64,000 nucleotides of DNA from Jacaranda mimosifolia (lineage: Eukaryota > Streptophyta > Magnoliopsida > Lamiales > Bignoniaceae): assembly GCA_018894105.1 (NCBI GenBank), contig CM032128.1, positions 34,730,299 through 34,794,298 on the forward strand, given 5' to 3'. Positions 1 through 11,218 of the stretch are shown piece after piece (the stretch's first letter is position 1; every line of letters begins with the position of its first letter). The position numbers and the translations under genes were made by a program. The notes beneath the pieces were generated by a model. The model saw only the letters and a list, made by a program, of their open reading frames with translations. It was not told the DNA's origin and searched no databases.

Positions 1-67
1 CTTAAAAAACTCAACTCAAGCGTATCGCATCACACTCTCATAGCCATGCGCTTGACCTAACTCGGAG
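1..67 (-). pseudogene. 3' end of the Transposase_28-like pseudogene, beyond the gypsy insertion
   Basis: If 68-8195 (the element plus one copy of the CGGAG duplication) is removed, the coiled-coil frame at 8196-8440 runs without a shift into this segment. It adds about 15 codons and meets a TGA at roughly 15-17. This supports both the insertion breakpoints and the idea that the target was coding-like sequence. Confidence 0.55.
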
Positions 68-2450
68 TGTAATGCCCAAAAATTTTGCTTCTTATTTAAT
101 CGATTTATTGCCTTAATTTACTTTATTTACTTAATCTTTATTGAGGTATTTATAGAAAGTAATAATTTCCTCATAATAATATTATATTGTTGCTAGAAAT
201 AAGTAAATGAGATCCTAGGAATTGAAATAAAATAGTTAGTTTAATTATAAGATATTTCTAACCCTAGAGAGAATTATAATCAGAGTCTCAGTTAAAAATT
301 AAACACTTAGTCCACATATATAAGTCTCATACTCTAAAACCCTAGCCACACATACACACACACACACACACACAAAAAGAGAGAACGGCGGAAGAAAAGA
401 AAGGAAAACAAGAAGAAGTCAGCGAGTGCAAGAGTTAATTTTTCTGTTCACTCAAAGTAACCTCCTCCGTTGGAAGTAGAGAAGAAAAGGTAATCCCAAT
501 CCGTTAGTTCTGTTTACGGCCAAATTTGATGTAAGAAGTTGGGATTTTGGATGTGTAAATTGCTTTGTTATGAGATAATAAGGGGAGCCGCAAATGTGGA
601 CCAACGAAAAAGGGGGGCCAATTGGAATTGCAATTACAACAAATCTAGCCGCAATTGTTGACTAGAAATTAATTTTGACTTGCTATCTAGTGTTTGTGTT
701 ATATGTATTCTTGCATCCCATAAACTTATGATGGACAGAGAAGAGAAGATAGATACTCAGCCACCATTGTTGACCTTGATGTTATGTGGTAGTGCTATAT
801 GTACATATATATATATATATATGAAGTCAAATAGATTACCTTGCGTATATGTAGTTTATGTATACATTAAATCTAATAGCCTAACTAGTGCATGCGAAAT
901 ACTGTGTATATATATACATAGCTATTTTAAGTGATTTTGTTCTTCTATGTGTTGCAATTTTAAATATGTATTGGATGTAAGATTACATGAGGAACAGCAT
1001 CCGAATGTCTATATAAATATACATATATGTATATTTACAACAAACCCAGTTGATTAAGTATACTTGGGATTAAATTATAGTGTGTCTAGATGATTAGTTT
1101 TAATTGTTTTGGAACTGATCCTTATTGCTATCGACAAAGAGGGGGGGGGGGGAGAATTCGAAGTTCCTAGTTATATTGAAGGGAATGATACTATGAATGG
1201 TGTATGTTCTAGTGCAATTAAGATTCTATATACTAGTTATTAACTAAGTTAAATAATCCAATTATTTCGGCAGGTGTACCAAGACTAGGTACGATAAAGC
1301 GGACTGATTTGATCAACAAGTACAGTGAGTGCCTAAACTTATAAATATCATATATTATTATGTTTCAAAACCCAGAAGGATATATATTATTATATAATCA
1401 TTTATGCATTATTTTCAACTTACACTGCACTATATATTCCACTGCGCACCAAAAAGAAATCCTTTTCTTGTTTCATTTCTACACAAAGAGAAATCTTTTT
1501 CTTGGTTATTTTCGCACAGAAAGAAATTATGTTTTCTTGTTTTAACCTTGGAAAAGAATACCTTGTTTTATGATTTTAATGCTTTTACGCTACCAGTTAA
1601 ATTCGATGATCAACATATTACTGTTACTGTTACTGTTACTGTTACTGTTACTGTTAGTTGGATCCAACTTGGTCTGGGTGTGCGAGGGACTTCACTGGGC
1701 AGCAGCGGGCTAGCCGGTTGAACCCCAAGCCCCTATGGCCTAATCCCCCCAGTGCACAACAGAAGCCGTTTGTGGCTGAGGTGGGTCGTAGGAATTCCCG
1801 GGGACGCTCGGGCACTGTTTGGTAAGGTCGCACCTTGCCCGGAGCGATAAGGGACTGTTACGGGGGAGCCATAAGGTTGACTGGCTACAGCGAAACTGAC
1901 TGATCATCGTATTTAATTTGATAGTTTGGGAAATTATTTAACAAAGTTTTGATTGGATACTGATTGATCATTTATAGATTTCTCAACTGTTGTTGCTAGA
2001 CCGTTTTATGAATTCTTTTATAATACTCCAAAATTGTTACAGTACAAAGTTTCAATTCAATAACTCACTCCACACACACATAGCACTCACTGAGTCTTTT
2101 CTCACACTCTTTTCTTGCTCTAACCTCCTTCTGGCAGACATAGACCCTAGTCCTAGCGAGGAGGTGGATCCTGCGTGATGAGAAACAAAAGTGAAGACGT
2201 AGTTTTGGAATTATTTTAGTAGCTTAGTATATCTTATATTATGTTCATTAGTTTCATTTTATTTGTCTTGGATCTCATTGTGTCTAGATGTGAAAAGATT
2301 TTGATACTTGGAGTCTCATGTTATGAGTTTGCTAGGAATTGGATGAATTCTTATTTAATTTTATGATTTTGGATTGTTAGATTTATTTATTTGGGATCAA
2401 ATTCACGCTTAAGCTCTAGTATAAAATGATTTAGATTTTGGGGCGTGACA
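68..2450 (+). repeat. 5' LTR of the gypsy element
   Basis: 2383 bp, the direct repeat of 5815-8190. By eye the two LTRs differ by two substitutions near 2160-2175, by the length of a CA run near 355-374, by a G run near 1141-1151, and by two extra 6-bp GTTACT units near 1620-1655. The body is AT-rich except for a GC-rich block at about 1665-1890. Short open frames in it are conserved only because the LTRs are copies, and they show no coding character. Confidence 0.95.
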
Positions 2451-2452
2451 AA

Positions 2453-2464
2453 TGGTATCAGAGC
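2453..2464 (+). promoter_or_regulatory. Primer-binding site (initiator tRNA-Met)
   Basis: TGGTATCAGAGC lies two bases after the 5' LTR. This is the usual plant retrotransposon primer-binding site, complementary to the 3' end of initiator tRNA-Met. It sets the element's orientation as plus. Confidence 0.9.
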
Positions 2465-2608
2465 CTAGGTTCTAAACTTAGGCTATGTCGGGATAGGATC
2501 CTCGGACTATGGAAGTTGGGCTTAGAACCCTTATACAGTAATGTCCTCTTTGCTCGTGACCTTGTGTTTTTTTTTGTTGACATAGGTTCTTTTGTCTTTG
2601 AAGGATAA

Positions 2609-5600
2609 GATGGTAGAGATTTTCCTGCAGACTTAGTCTTATTACCGATAGACGGGTATGATGTTATTTTGGGGATGGATTGGTTGTCTAAATACCACGC
2701 CCATCTTGACTGTCATTCTAAGGTAGTTAGTTTTCGCGAGCCTGGAAAATCAATAATAGAGTTGACTGGGGATCGAAAGTTAACTAAAATGCCATTGATT
2801 TCGGCAACTCAGGCTAGAAAAGCGCTAAGAAGGGGTGAGATGGGATACTTAGCTTACTTGATCAATAGATTAAAGGACAAGAGAAAGATTGATGAGGTCC
2901 CGATAGTTGCGAATTTTCCTGATGTGTTCCCCGAAAAGTTAACATCATTACCTCCGGATCGTGAAGTTGAATTTACTGTTGAGGTTCTTCCAGGGACTAA
3001 CCCAGTATCTAGAGCACCATATAGGATGGCACCAGCAGAGCTTAAGGAACTCAAGGTACAGTTACACGAATTGCTAGAAAGTGGGTTCATTCGACCGAGT
3101 TCATCCCCTTGGGGAGCGCCCATACTCTTTGTAAAGAAAAAGGATGGGACTTTGAGGATGTGCATAGATTATCGAGGTTTGAACAATGTCACAATTAAGA
3201 ATAAGTACCCCTTGCCTAGAATTGAAGAACTCTTTGATCAGTTACAAGGATCGCGAGTTTATTCTAAAATGGACCTTAGACAGGGTTACTACCAGCTAAA
3301 GATTAAAGAGGAGGATATACCTAAGACAGCAATAAACACTCGATATGGCCATTTTGAGTTTGTAGTGATGCCTTTTGGGTTAACCAATGCCCCCGCAGCA
3401 TTTATGGATTTGATGCACCGAGTGTTTAGGCCATATTTGGACCAATTTGTGGTTGTTTTTATTGATGATATTTTGATCTATTCGAAAAGCGAGAAGGAAC
3501 ACGAAGAACATTTGAGGATGGTATTACAAAGACTTCGGGAACATAAACTGTACGCTAAGTTTAGCAAGTGTGAGTTTTGGCTCGACCAAGTAGCCTTTTT
3601 GGGACATGTCATTTCGGGAGATGGGATTATGGTTGATCCGTCAAAGATTGAAGCAGTGTTAGATTGGAAAAGACCGGAGACAGTGACCGAGGTTAGAAGT
3701 TTCTTGGGTTTGGCAGGCTACTATAGGAGGTTTGTTCAGAATTTCTCAAAAATAGCTGCACCATTGTCTGGTCTAACCCAAAAAGAGACACCATTTAAGT
3801 GGACGGATAAGTGCGAGCTTAGTTTTCAGGAGCTTAAGAAGAGATTAACATCGGCACCAGTATTAGCTTTACCTGAGGGTACTGAGGACTTCGTAGTATA
3901 TGCAGATGCTTCGAAAGAAGGCTTAGGATGTGTTTTGATGCAGAAGGGTAGGGTAATAGCGTATGCCTCAAGAAAGTTGAAACCCTATGAGCAGAACTAC
4001 CCTACTCACGACTTAGAGTTGGCGGCAATTGTGTTTGCCTTAGGGAAATGGAGACATTATCTATATGGGATAAACTTTATAGTGTACACCGACCACAAGA
4101 GCCTGAAATATCTGTTCACGCAAAAGGACTTAAACATGAGGCAACGTCGCTGGATGGAGTTCCTAGAGGATTATGACTGCTCAATTCAGTATCACCCAGG
4201 AAAGGCGAATGTGGTAGCTGACGCACTTAGTCGTAAGGCACAGGTAGCTAGTCTTGCTATTCTAGATCAAGGATCAAAGCTTACAGTACTGTATGCCAAC
4301 ATCACCTTAAGGCCAAACATTTATCAGCGGATTAGAGAGGCACAAGGAGGGGATAGAAATTTGCAAAAGTTGAAGACAAATGCAATGGATACCCCTAACA
4401 CCAAGTTTGAAGTAGATCAAGAGGGGACTCTACGGTACGAGAAACGGATCTGTGTACCTGCAGACGAGGAATTAAAGAGGGAAATATTGGATGAAGCTCA
4501 CAAGTCAAGGTACACGATCCATCCCGGTGGTAGTAAGATGTATCAGGATCTGAAGAAATACTATTGGTGGATTAACATGAAACGAGATATTTCTGATTAC
4601 GTACGAAAGTGCCTTACCTGCCAACAAGTCAAAGCAGAGCACCAGAGACCAGCTGGACTACTACAACCCCTAGAAGTGCCCATGTGGAAGTGGGAGATGA
4701 TCACTATGGACTTCGTTACGGGGCTACCTACAGCAAAAGGAGGCTATAATAGCATTTGGGTGATAGTTGACAGACTAACAAAATCAGCTCATTTCTTACC
4801 TGTCAAGGTGACCTATACAGTAGAAACACTAGCCCAAATTTACACTGATCAAATTGTTAGGCTACATGGGGTCCCCATCAATACAGTATCAGATCGGGAT
4901 CCTAAGTTTGTCTCTAGACTTTGGAAGCAAGTGCAGGAAAATTTGGGAACAAAGCTGCAATATAGTACGGCCGCACATCCACAGACAGATGGTCAGACAG
5001 AGTGAACTATCCAGTTTTTGGAAGACATGCTCCGAGCTAGCATATTAGATTTTGGGGAAGGTTGGATTAAGCATCTTCCATTAATTGAGTTTGCCTATAA
5101 CAATAGCTATCAATCGAGTATTCAGATGGCACCATATGAGGCGTTGTATGGAAGAAAGTGCCGATCACCATTACATTGGGACATGGACGAATATCGTGCG
5201 CCAACAACACTTGGGCACCAGAGAGAAATTAGGCCAGAGTTAATACAGGAAGCTATAGATAAGGTCCACTTAATCAGGCAGAGATTGAAGACTGCCCAAA
5301 GTCGACAAAAGAGCTACGCCGATAATAGGAGGAAGAACTTGGAATTCAGTGTTGGAGATATGGTCTTTTTAAAGGTGTCTCCAAGAAAGGGAATTGTAAG
5401 GATTGGCAAGGGAGGAAAATTGAACCCTCGGTATGTTGGGCCTTTCGAGATAGTGGATAGGATTGGTGCAGTGGCTTATCGAATTCTTTTACCACCCCAC
5501 CTTACGGGGATACATAATGTTTTCCACGTTTCGCAACTAAAGAAATATCACCCAGATCCCTCACATATTGTTAAGCACGAGGATCTACAGCTTCAGAAGG

Positions 5601-5779
5601 ATTTGACATATGAAGAGAGACCGATTCAAATTTTGGGTCGAAAAGTTCAGAAGCTACGCACTAGAGAGATTCCGCTAGTAAAGATTCTCTGGAGAAACCA
5701 TAACGTAAAGGAAGCAACATGGGAAAACGAGGAGGAAATGCGAAAATATCATCCCGAACTTTTCGCTGACCCAGGTTAG
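2609..5779 (+). pseudogene. pol: Gypsy pol remnant: protease end, RT, RNase H, integrase, chromodomain-like tail
   Basis: The frame opens at about 2609 just after a stop and starts inside protease, shown by the C-terminal motif DVILGMDWL at 2660-2683. Gag and the catalytic half of protease are absent. Reverse transcriptase carries FIDD at 3458-3469. RNase H begins near YADAS at about 3899. Integrase has an HHCC finger at about 4510-4625 and its acidic triad at 4709, 4892 and 5000. A TGA at 5003-5005, directly after the third acidic residue, interrupts integrase. The same frame stays open from there to the TAG at 5777-5779. The last 50 or so codons resemble a chromodomain (LWRNHNVKEATWE). The element could therefore move only with gag, protease and integrase supplied by relatives. 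Confidence 0.92.
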
Positions 5780-5796
5780 AATTTGGGGACCAAATT

Positions 5797-5814
5797 CTTT
5801 TAAGGGGGGTGGAA
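5797..5814 (+). promoter_or_regulatory. Polypurine tract of the gypsy element
   Basis: A purine-rich stretch (AAGGGGGGTGGAA core) abuts the first base of the 3' LTR at 5815, where plus-strand priming occurs in LTR retrotransposons. It lies 17 bases after the end of pol. Confidence 0.8.
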
Positions 5815-6093
5815 TGTAATGCCCAAAAATTTTGCTTCTTATTTAATCGATTTATTGCCTTAATTTACTTTATTTACTTAATCTTTATTGAGGTATTTAT
5901 AGAAAGTAATAATTTCCTCATAATAATATTATATTGTTGCTAGAAATAAGTAAATGAGATCCTAGGAATTGAAATAAAATAGTTAGTTTAATTATAAGAT
6001 ATTTCTAACCCTAGAGAGAATTATAATCAGAGTCTCAGTTAAAAATTAAACACTTAGTCCACATATATAAGTCTCATACTCTAAAACCCTAGC

Positions 6094-6127
<34 letters not shown>

Positions 6128-8190
6128 AAGAGAGAACGGCGGAAGAAAAGAAAGGAAAACAAGAAGAAGTCAGCGAGTGCAAGAGTTAATTTTTCTGTTC
6201 ACTCAAAGTAACCTCCTCCGTTGGAAGTAGAGAAGAAAAGGTAATCCCAATCCGTTAGTTCTGTTTACGGCCAAATTTGATGTAAGAAGTTGGGATTTTG
6301 GATGTGTAAATTGCTTTGTTATGAGATAATAAGGGGAGCCGCAAATGTGGACCAACGAAAAAGGGGGGCCAATTGGAATTGCAATTACAACAAATCTAGC
6401 CGCAATTGTTGACTAGAAATTAATTTTGACTTGCTATCTAGTGTTTGTGTTATATGTATTCTTGCATCCCATAAACTTATGATGGACAGAGAAGAGAAGA
6501 TAGATACTCAGCCACCATTGTTGACCTTGATGTTATGTGGTAGTGCTATATGTACATATATATATATATATATGAAGTCAAATAGATTACCTTGCGTATA
6601 TGTAGTTTATGTATACATTAAATCTAATAGCCTAACTAGTGCATGCGAAATACTGTGTATATATATACATAGCTATTTTAAGTGATTTTGTTCTTCTATG
6701 TGTTGCAATTTTAAATATGTATTGGATGTAAGATTACATGAGGAACAGCATCCGAATGTCTATATAAATATACATATATGTATATTTACAACAAACCCAG
6801 TTGATTAAGTATACTTGGGATTAAATTATAGTGTGTCTAGATGATTAGTTTTAATTGTTTTGGAACTGATCCTTATTGCTATCGACAAAGAGGGGGGGGG
6901 GGGGAGAATTCGAAGTTCCTAGTTATATTGAAGGGAATGATACTATGAATGGTGTATGTTCTAGTGCAATTAAGATTCTATATACTAGTTATTAACTAAG
7001 TTAAATAATCCAATTATTTCGGCAGGTGTACCAAGACTAGGTACGATAAAGCGGACTGATTTGATCAACAAGTACAGTGAGTGCCTAAACTTATAAATAT
7101 CATATATTATTATGTTTCAAAACCCAGAAGGATATATATTATTATATAATCATTTATGCATTATTTTCAACTTACACTGCACTATATATTCCACTGCGCA
7201 CCAAAAAGAAATCCTTTTCTTGTTTCATTTCTACACAAAGAGAAATCTTTTTCTTGGTTATTTTCGCACAGAAAGAAATTATGTTTTCTTGTTTTAACCT
7301 TGGAAAAGAATACCTTGTTTTATGATTTTAATGCTTTTACGCTACCAGTTAAATTCGATGATCAACATATTACTGTTACTGTTACTGTTACTGTTAGTTG
7401 GATCCAACTTGGTCTGGGTGTGCGAGGGACTTCACTGGGCAGCAGCGGGCTAGCCGGTTGAACCCCAAGCCCCTATGGCCTAATCCCCCCAGTGCACAAC
7501 AGAAGCCGTTTGTGGCTGAGGTGGGTCGTAGGAATTCCCGGGGACGCTCGGGCACTGTTTGGTAAGGTCGCACCTTGCCCGGAGCGATAAGGGACTGTTA
7601 CGGGGGAGCCATAAGGTTGACTGGCTACAGCGAAACTGACTGATCATCGTATTTAATTTGATAGTTTGGGAAATTATTTAACAAAGTTTTGATTGGATAC
7701 TGATTGATCATTTATAGATTTCTCAACTGTTGTTGCTAGACCGTTTTATGAATTCTTTTATAATACTCCAAAATTGTTACAGTACAAAGTTTCAATTCAA
7801 TAACTCACTCCACACACACATAGCACTCACTGAGTCTTTTCTCACACTCTTTTCTTGCTCTAACCTCCTTCTGGCAGACATAGACCCTAGTCCTAGCGAA
7901 GAGGTGGATCCTACGTGATGAGAAACAAAAGTGAAGACGTAGTTTTGGAATTATTTTAGTAGCTTAGTATATCTTATATTATGTTCATTAGTTTCATTTT
8001 ATTTGTCTTGGATCTCATTGTGTCTAGATGTGAAAAGATTTTGATACTTGGAGTCTCATGTTATGAGTTTGCTAGGAATTGGATGAATTCTTATTTAATT
8101 TTATGATTTTGGATTGTTAGATTTATTTATTTGGGATCAAATTCACGCTTAAGCTCTAGTATAAAATGATTTAGATTTTGGGGCGTGACA
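5815..8190 (+). repeat. 3' LTR of the gypsy element
   Basis: 2376 bp, essentially identical to 68-2450. Relative to the 5' LTR it has four more bases in the CA run, one more G in the G run, twelve fewer bases in the GTTACT repeat, and two substitutions at about 7900 and 7914. The repeat-length changes are simple-sequence slippage. Divergence is so low that the insertion must be recent. Confidence 0.95.
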
Positions 8191-10072
8191 CGGAGGCTTC
8201 TTGAATTGAATTCATTGTCTTCTTCAGTTGCTCCTCAGCTTGGCTTTTTCCCTCGATAGCAACCAGAAGCTCAACATCCTTGTCTTTGAGCTGTTTCATC
8301 AGCTCGGCCAGTCTCGACTCCAAGGAATTAACATTAGTCTTCACCAATTCATTCTGCTCCTTCTCCAGCTCGTCACACTTATCTAGCAGTTTATGACGTT
8401 GGATCTCACATAACTCGTATTGACGATGGAGTTTATACCCCTATTGTCAAACCTAAAAAGTTACGAATAACAAAATTAGCAATTTTTCAAATAGAGCATG
8501 TACTCAAACTTGACAAAAAACATACCATGTTGGCATGGTATGCAAAAACTTTTAGAGTGTTGACTTGTTCATGGTTAAACATATCCACCTGGTCACGTTG
8601 GAACAGACATGTTATCAAAACAGCTAGCGGCATCAACGAGGTCACAACCGTGTCCATCATCGTTGTGGTGTTCGACATCCCCACTTTCTCCCCGAATCAT
8701 GGCTCGGGAAATGTTGGTAGGTTACATAGCTGCTCGGAGGAAGGGTACCATAGGTGGTCTCCTCGCCCTCAACCACCTTTGTTTTCCCTTTTTTGACAAT
8801 AGTCTTTTTAGGGGCGCCTTGCCCTGCGGACTTAACTGTCTTCCTCTTCGCTTGAGGGGAACTACTAACCGCTCCCGCACTTTGGACAGTAGGAGGTTGG
8901 ACTTCCTGAACTGTGGGGCCGACCCTTGTAGCTGGAGCAATAGCCACTTGTCGAGTCGTGGCAGCCTCTTTATGCTGTTACGTCTCCTATTGTTTGCGTA
9001 TGGTGATCTATCTCGAGCGATTCATGATTGATTGACCTGTCAAACAAGCAAATATTAGTTAAATAGCAAGCAACTAGGAACAATATAATAGATTATTTAG
9101 AAAGGTTAGTTTCTACCTAAATGTGCATTGGCATACAATTTCAACGTGGCGATCGATGATCCCGCCAGAACCAAATTCCTTTCCCTTATGAAGACTGACG
9201 CATCCATCTCACCATACTTGAGAGATCTCGAAGGAAGACATTTTTCCAGGATGGATTCTCACTTGTATCCAACTCGACCATACCCATCATCCACCCCCTT
9301 GAAATGTTAAAATCGACCCTAGGATGAGGCCGAACATAAACGTATCTCTCTTTCCACTTTTGGCCATGGGACGAAGATAGAGCCCTAAATACTTTTCTCC
9401 GAGGTAGCATTGTTAAGTAATAAAACCCAAACTCCTCAACTAAATCAGACTGACGGGACATCAGTAAGTGGAATAAATGATTGAAATTGGCCCAAGAAGA
9501 AACTTCGCCGAGAATGCCTATTAAAATGACAAAATTATACATGAGGGCGAAGCAACTGGGTAGGAGATGGGTTATACATACTTGCAAATCTCTCAATAGG
9601 TTGACTATTGGGTCTGCTAAAGATAACCTAAGGCTACATTTCATGGCGTCCTAAAAAACGGCTATGCACTCCTCAGGGATTTTATGCATTCTATCTATAG
9701 CCTTGGGTTTAATTAGCTCGTATCCCTTGTGAACATGATACTTCTTCTTAATCGACCTAAGGTCATTCAATGATATTTTCTACACAACACTACTATAATA
9801 AGTCATTGTGAATAACCTACTCCTCGACTTGGGAGGTTCCTCTTCTACTTTTAACCTCTCCTCATCAACTACAGGCACAGAAGGCCCCGCTTCAACTACG
9901 TTTGAGTTAGAAGGACCGCCTTCATACCCACCTCCAATACTCTCTCATCTACATTCACTTTAGACTGCTCAGGGGACCCCAACCTCCCACTTGAGGATTC
10001 GCTTGGGTTCGCCCTGCTAGTCAATGCGTCTACCGAGCGGGTAGCCTCAGAATTAGAATTTGAACTTGACAT
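8191..10072 (-). pseudogene. Decayed 'putative gypsy type transposon' (Transposase_28-like) gene, split by the gypsy insertion
   Basis: Read on the minus strand, an ATG at 10070-10072 starts a Ser-rich N-terminus that soon needs a frame change. Stops then occur at about 9780 and 9650. A 150-residue block at 9186-9644 has the layout of the plant domain called putative gypsy type transposon: a leucine-rich start, a central hydrophobic helix, a GFYY-like motif, and a 'GQKWKERYVYV' segment. Farther on is a Lys/Pro-rich linker (8657-8947). A plausible GT-AG intron at 8441-8525 joins 8526-8684 to a Glu/Lys/Leu-rich coiled coil at 8191-8440. The gypsy element breaks that coiled coil, and the frame continues on the far side at 1-67 to a TGA. 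Family assignment is from recognised domain layout only. Function is unknown, and the many stops make it a pseudogene. Confidence 0.6.
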
Positions 10073-11218
10073 GTTTTGACAAGATATCGCAGGAAGAATT
10101 TAAAATGTAGGAAAGGGAGACTTACGAAAATCGTGTGTTGAGAATAAGCTCTCTAGTTTCCTAAAAAATCGACCACAAATCTGCACAGCTTGACCTCAAA
10201 GCATTGCGATAAAAGTGAAAATGAACGGTGAAAATCATCTATTTATGGGCAGGATGGAATGTCAACCGGCTAAACTTACCTATAATCAGCTAATAAATGC
10301 AGAACCGTCGGTCACTTTTACGTTAATGTTTGTGTAACTGCAAAAAAGGTTCCCACCTGTGTCTTTTTTTTTCCCGCTCCAACAATTCTCGTCGACACAT
10401 TTACCTAAATTTCTGCTACTCCTTACCTCAACCATATTATGGTCGAACTACGGAGTGAGGGGGACTCATGATATGGGTAAGCCCAACATACCAAATGAAG
10501 GACCAAAATCCAAAAATGGGCCCAAATTATGGAGCCCATGCCTATGGCCTGACTCAACCATAGGGGTTAGGTTCATCAACCCAGAGGTCGATATAAGCTA
10601 GGCAGGGACATTAATGGCGGTAAGCACTTATACACTCTTTGAACTGTTGTTCTACCCAAATATCTTTAGGTTAATTTACTGACTTAATCTTTGAAGGGTC
10701 TTCGCCGAGGACCTTCTCGACTAGCCCGACGTTTGCTTCTTTATTGCAGGTTCCACCCAACGTCCACATAAACTATCTTTCTGGTTGGAGTACCATTCCG
10801 ATCGAGACTCAAAAATCTATCACACTAAAAGTAACACCATCACTCATATATTTTAGCTAATATTTCATTTTGATGAATACATATCAAGCATATTTGATCC
10901 CAAATTAATTATTTTTTAAAAAATTTAATACACATACCATACATAAAATAAAATAATAGATAATACTGTAATTTTTTTTTACAAATAGTACATAATTGGC
11001 ACTCTTACACCTTTTATGAAGTCAAAAAGTCCATATTGAATTCTTTATTTTATTTCATATTTAAGCTAATATACCAATTGATAAATATATATCAAGTATA
11101 TCTAATTTTATTTTTTTTAAAAAAAATTTAATATAGATGTCGTATATTTAATACATATATCACATACCTATTATGCACTCCATCTATTATGAAGTTAAAG
11201 GTCTACTCTAGATCCTTT
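10073..11218. other. Intergenic, with fragments of old LTR-element sequence
   Basis: No gene is visible. The block at about 10605-10800 (minus-strand neighbour of the decayed transposon gene) contains CGCCGAGGACC, CCCGACGTTTG and GCAGGTTCCACCC motifs. These resemble LTR-internal sequences of plant retroelements, so it may be a remnant LTR of the element that carried the 8.2-10.1 kb pseudogene. At about 10850-10940 and 11040-11160 are two diverged copies of an AT-rich repeat ('aagctaatat...atatatcaagtata'), with a third at about 12825-12920. Confidence 0.45.

Larger units (their letters stand above)
68..8190 (+). mobile_element. Ty3/gypsy LTR retrotransposon, chromovirus (Tekay/Del-like), gag-deleted
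   Basis: A complete insertion bounded by two LTRs (68-2450 and 5815-8190). The LTRs begin TGTAATGCCC and end GGGCGTGACA, giving imperfect terminal inverted repeats with TG...CA ends. The 5-bp sequence CGGAG lies directly before (63-67) and after (8191-8195), so this is a target-site duplication. A primer-binding site for initiator tRNA-Met follows the 5' LTR and a purine tract precedes the 3' LTR. The interior is only about 3.36 kb. It holds the end of protease, then reverse transcriptase, RNase H, integrase and a chromodomain-like tail, with no gag. The integrase-end chromodomain, large LTRs and Met PBS fit the Tekay/Del chromovirus lineage; this assignment is from family knowledge. The insertion interrupts an older transposon gene on the minus strand. 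Confidence 0.95.

Noticed and set aside
1618..1656. CRISPR-like or functional short tandem repeat (GTTACT)n in the LTR
   Set aside because: It is simple-sequence slippage, five or so units in one LTR and three in the other.
680..2178. Short ORFs inside the 5' LTR, repeated in the 3' LTR (6431-7918)
   Set aside because: They are conserved only because the LTRs are duplicates. They have low-complexity residues and no domain.
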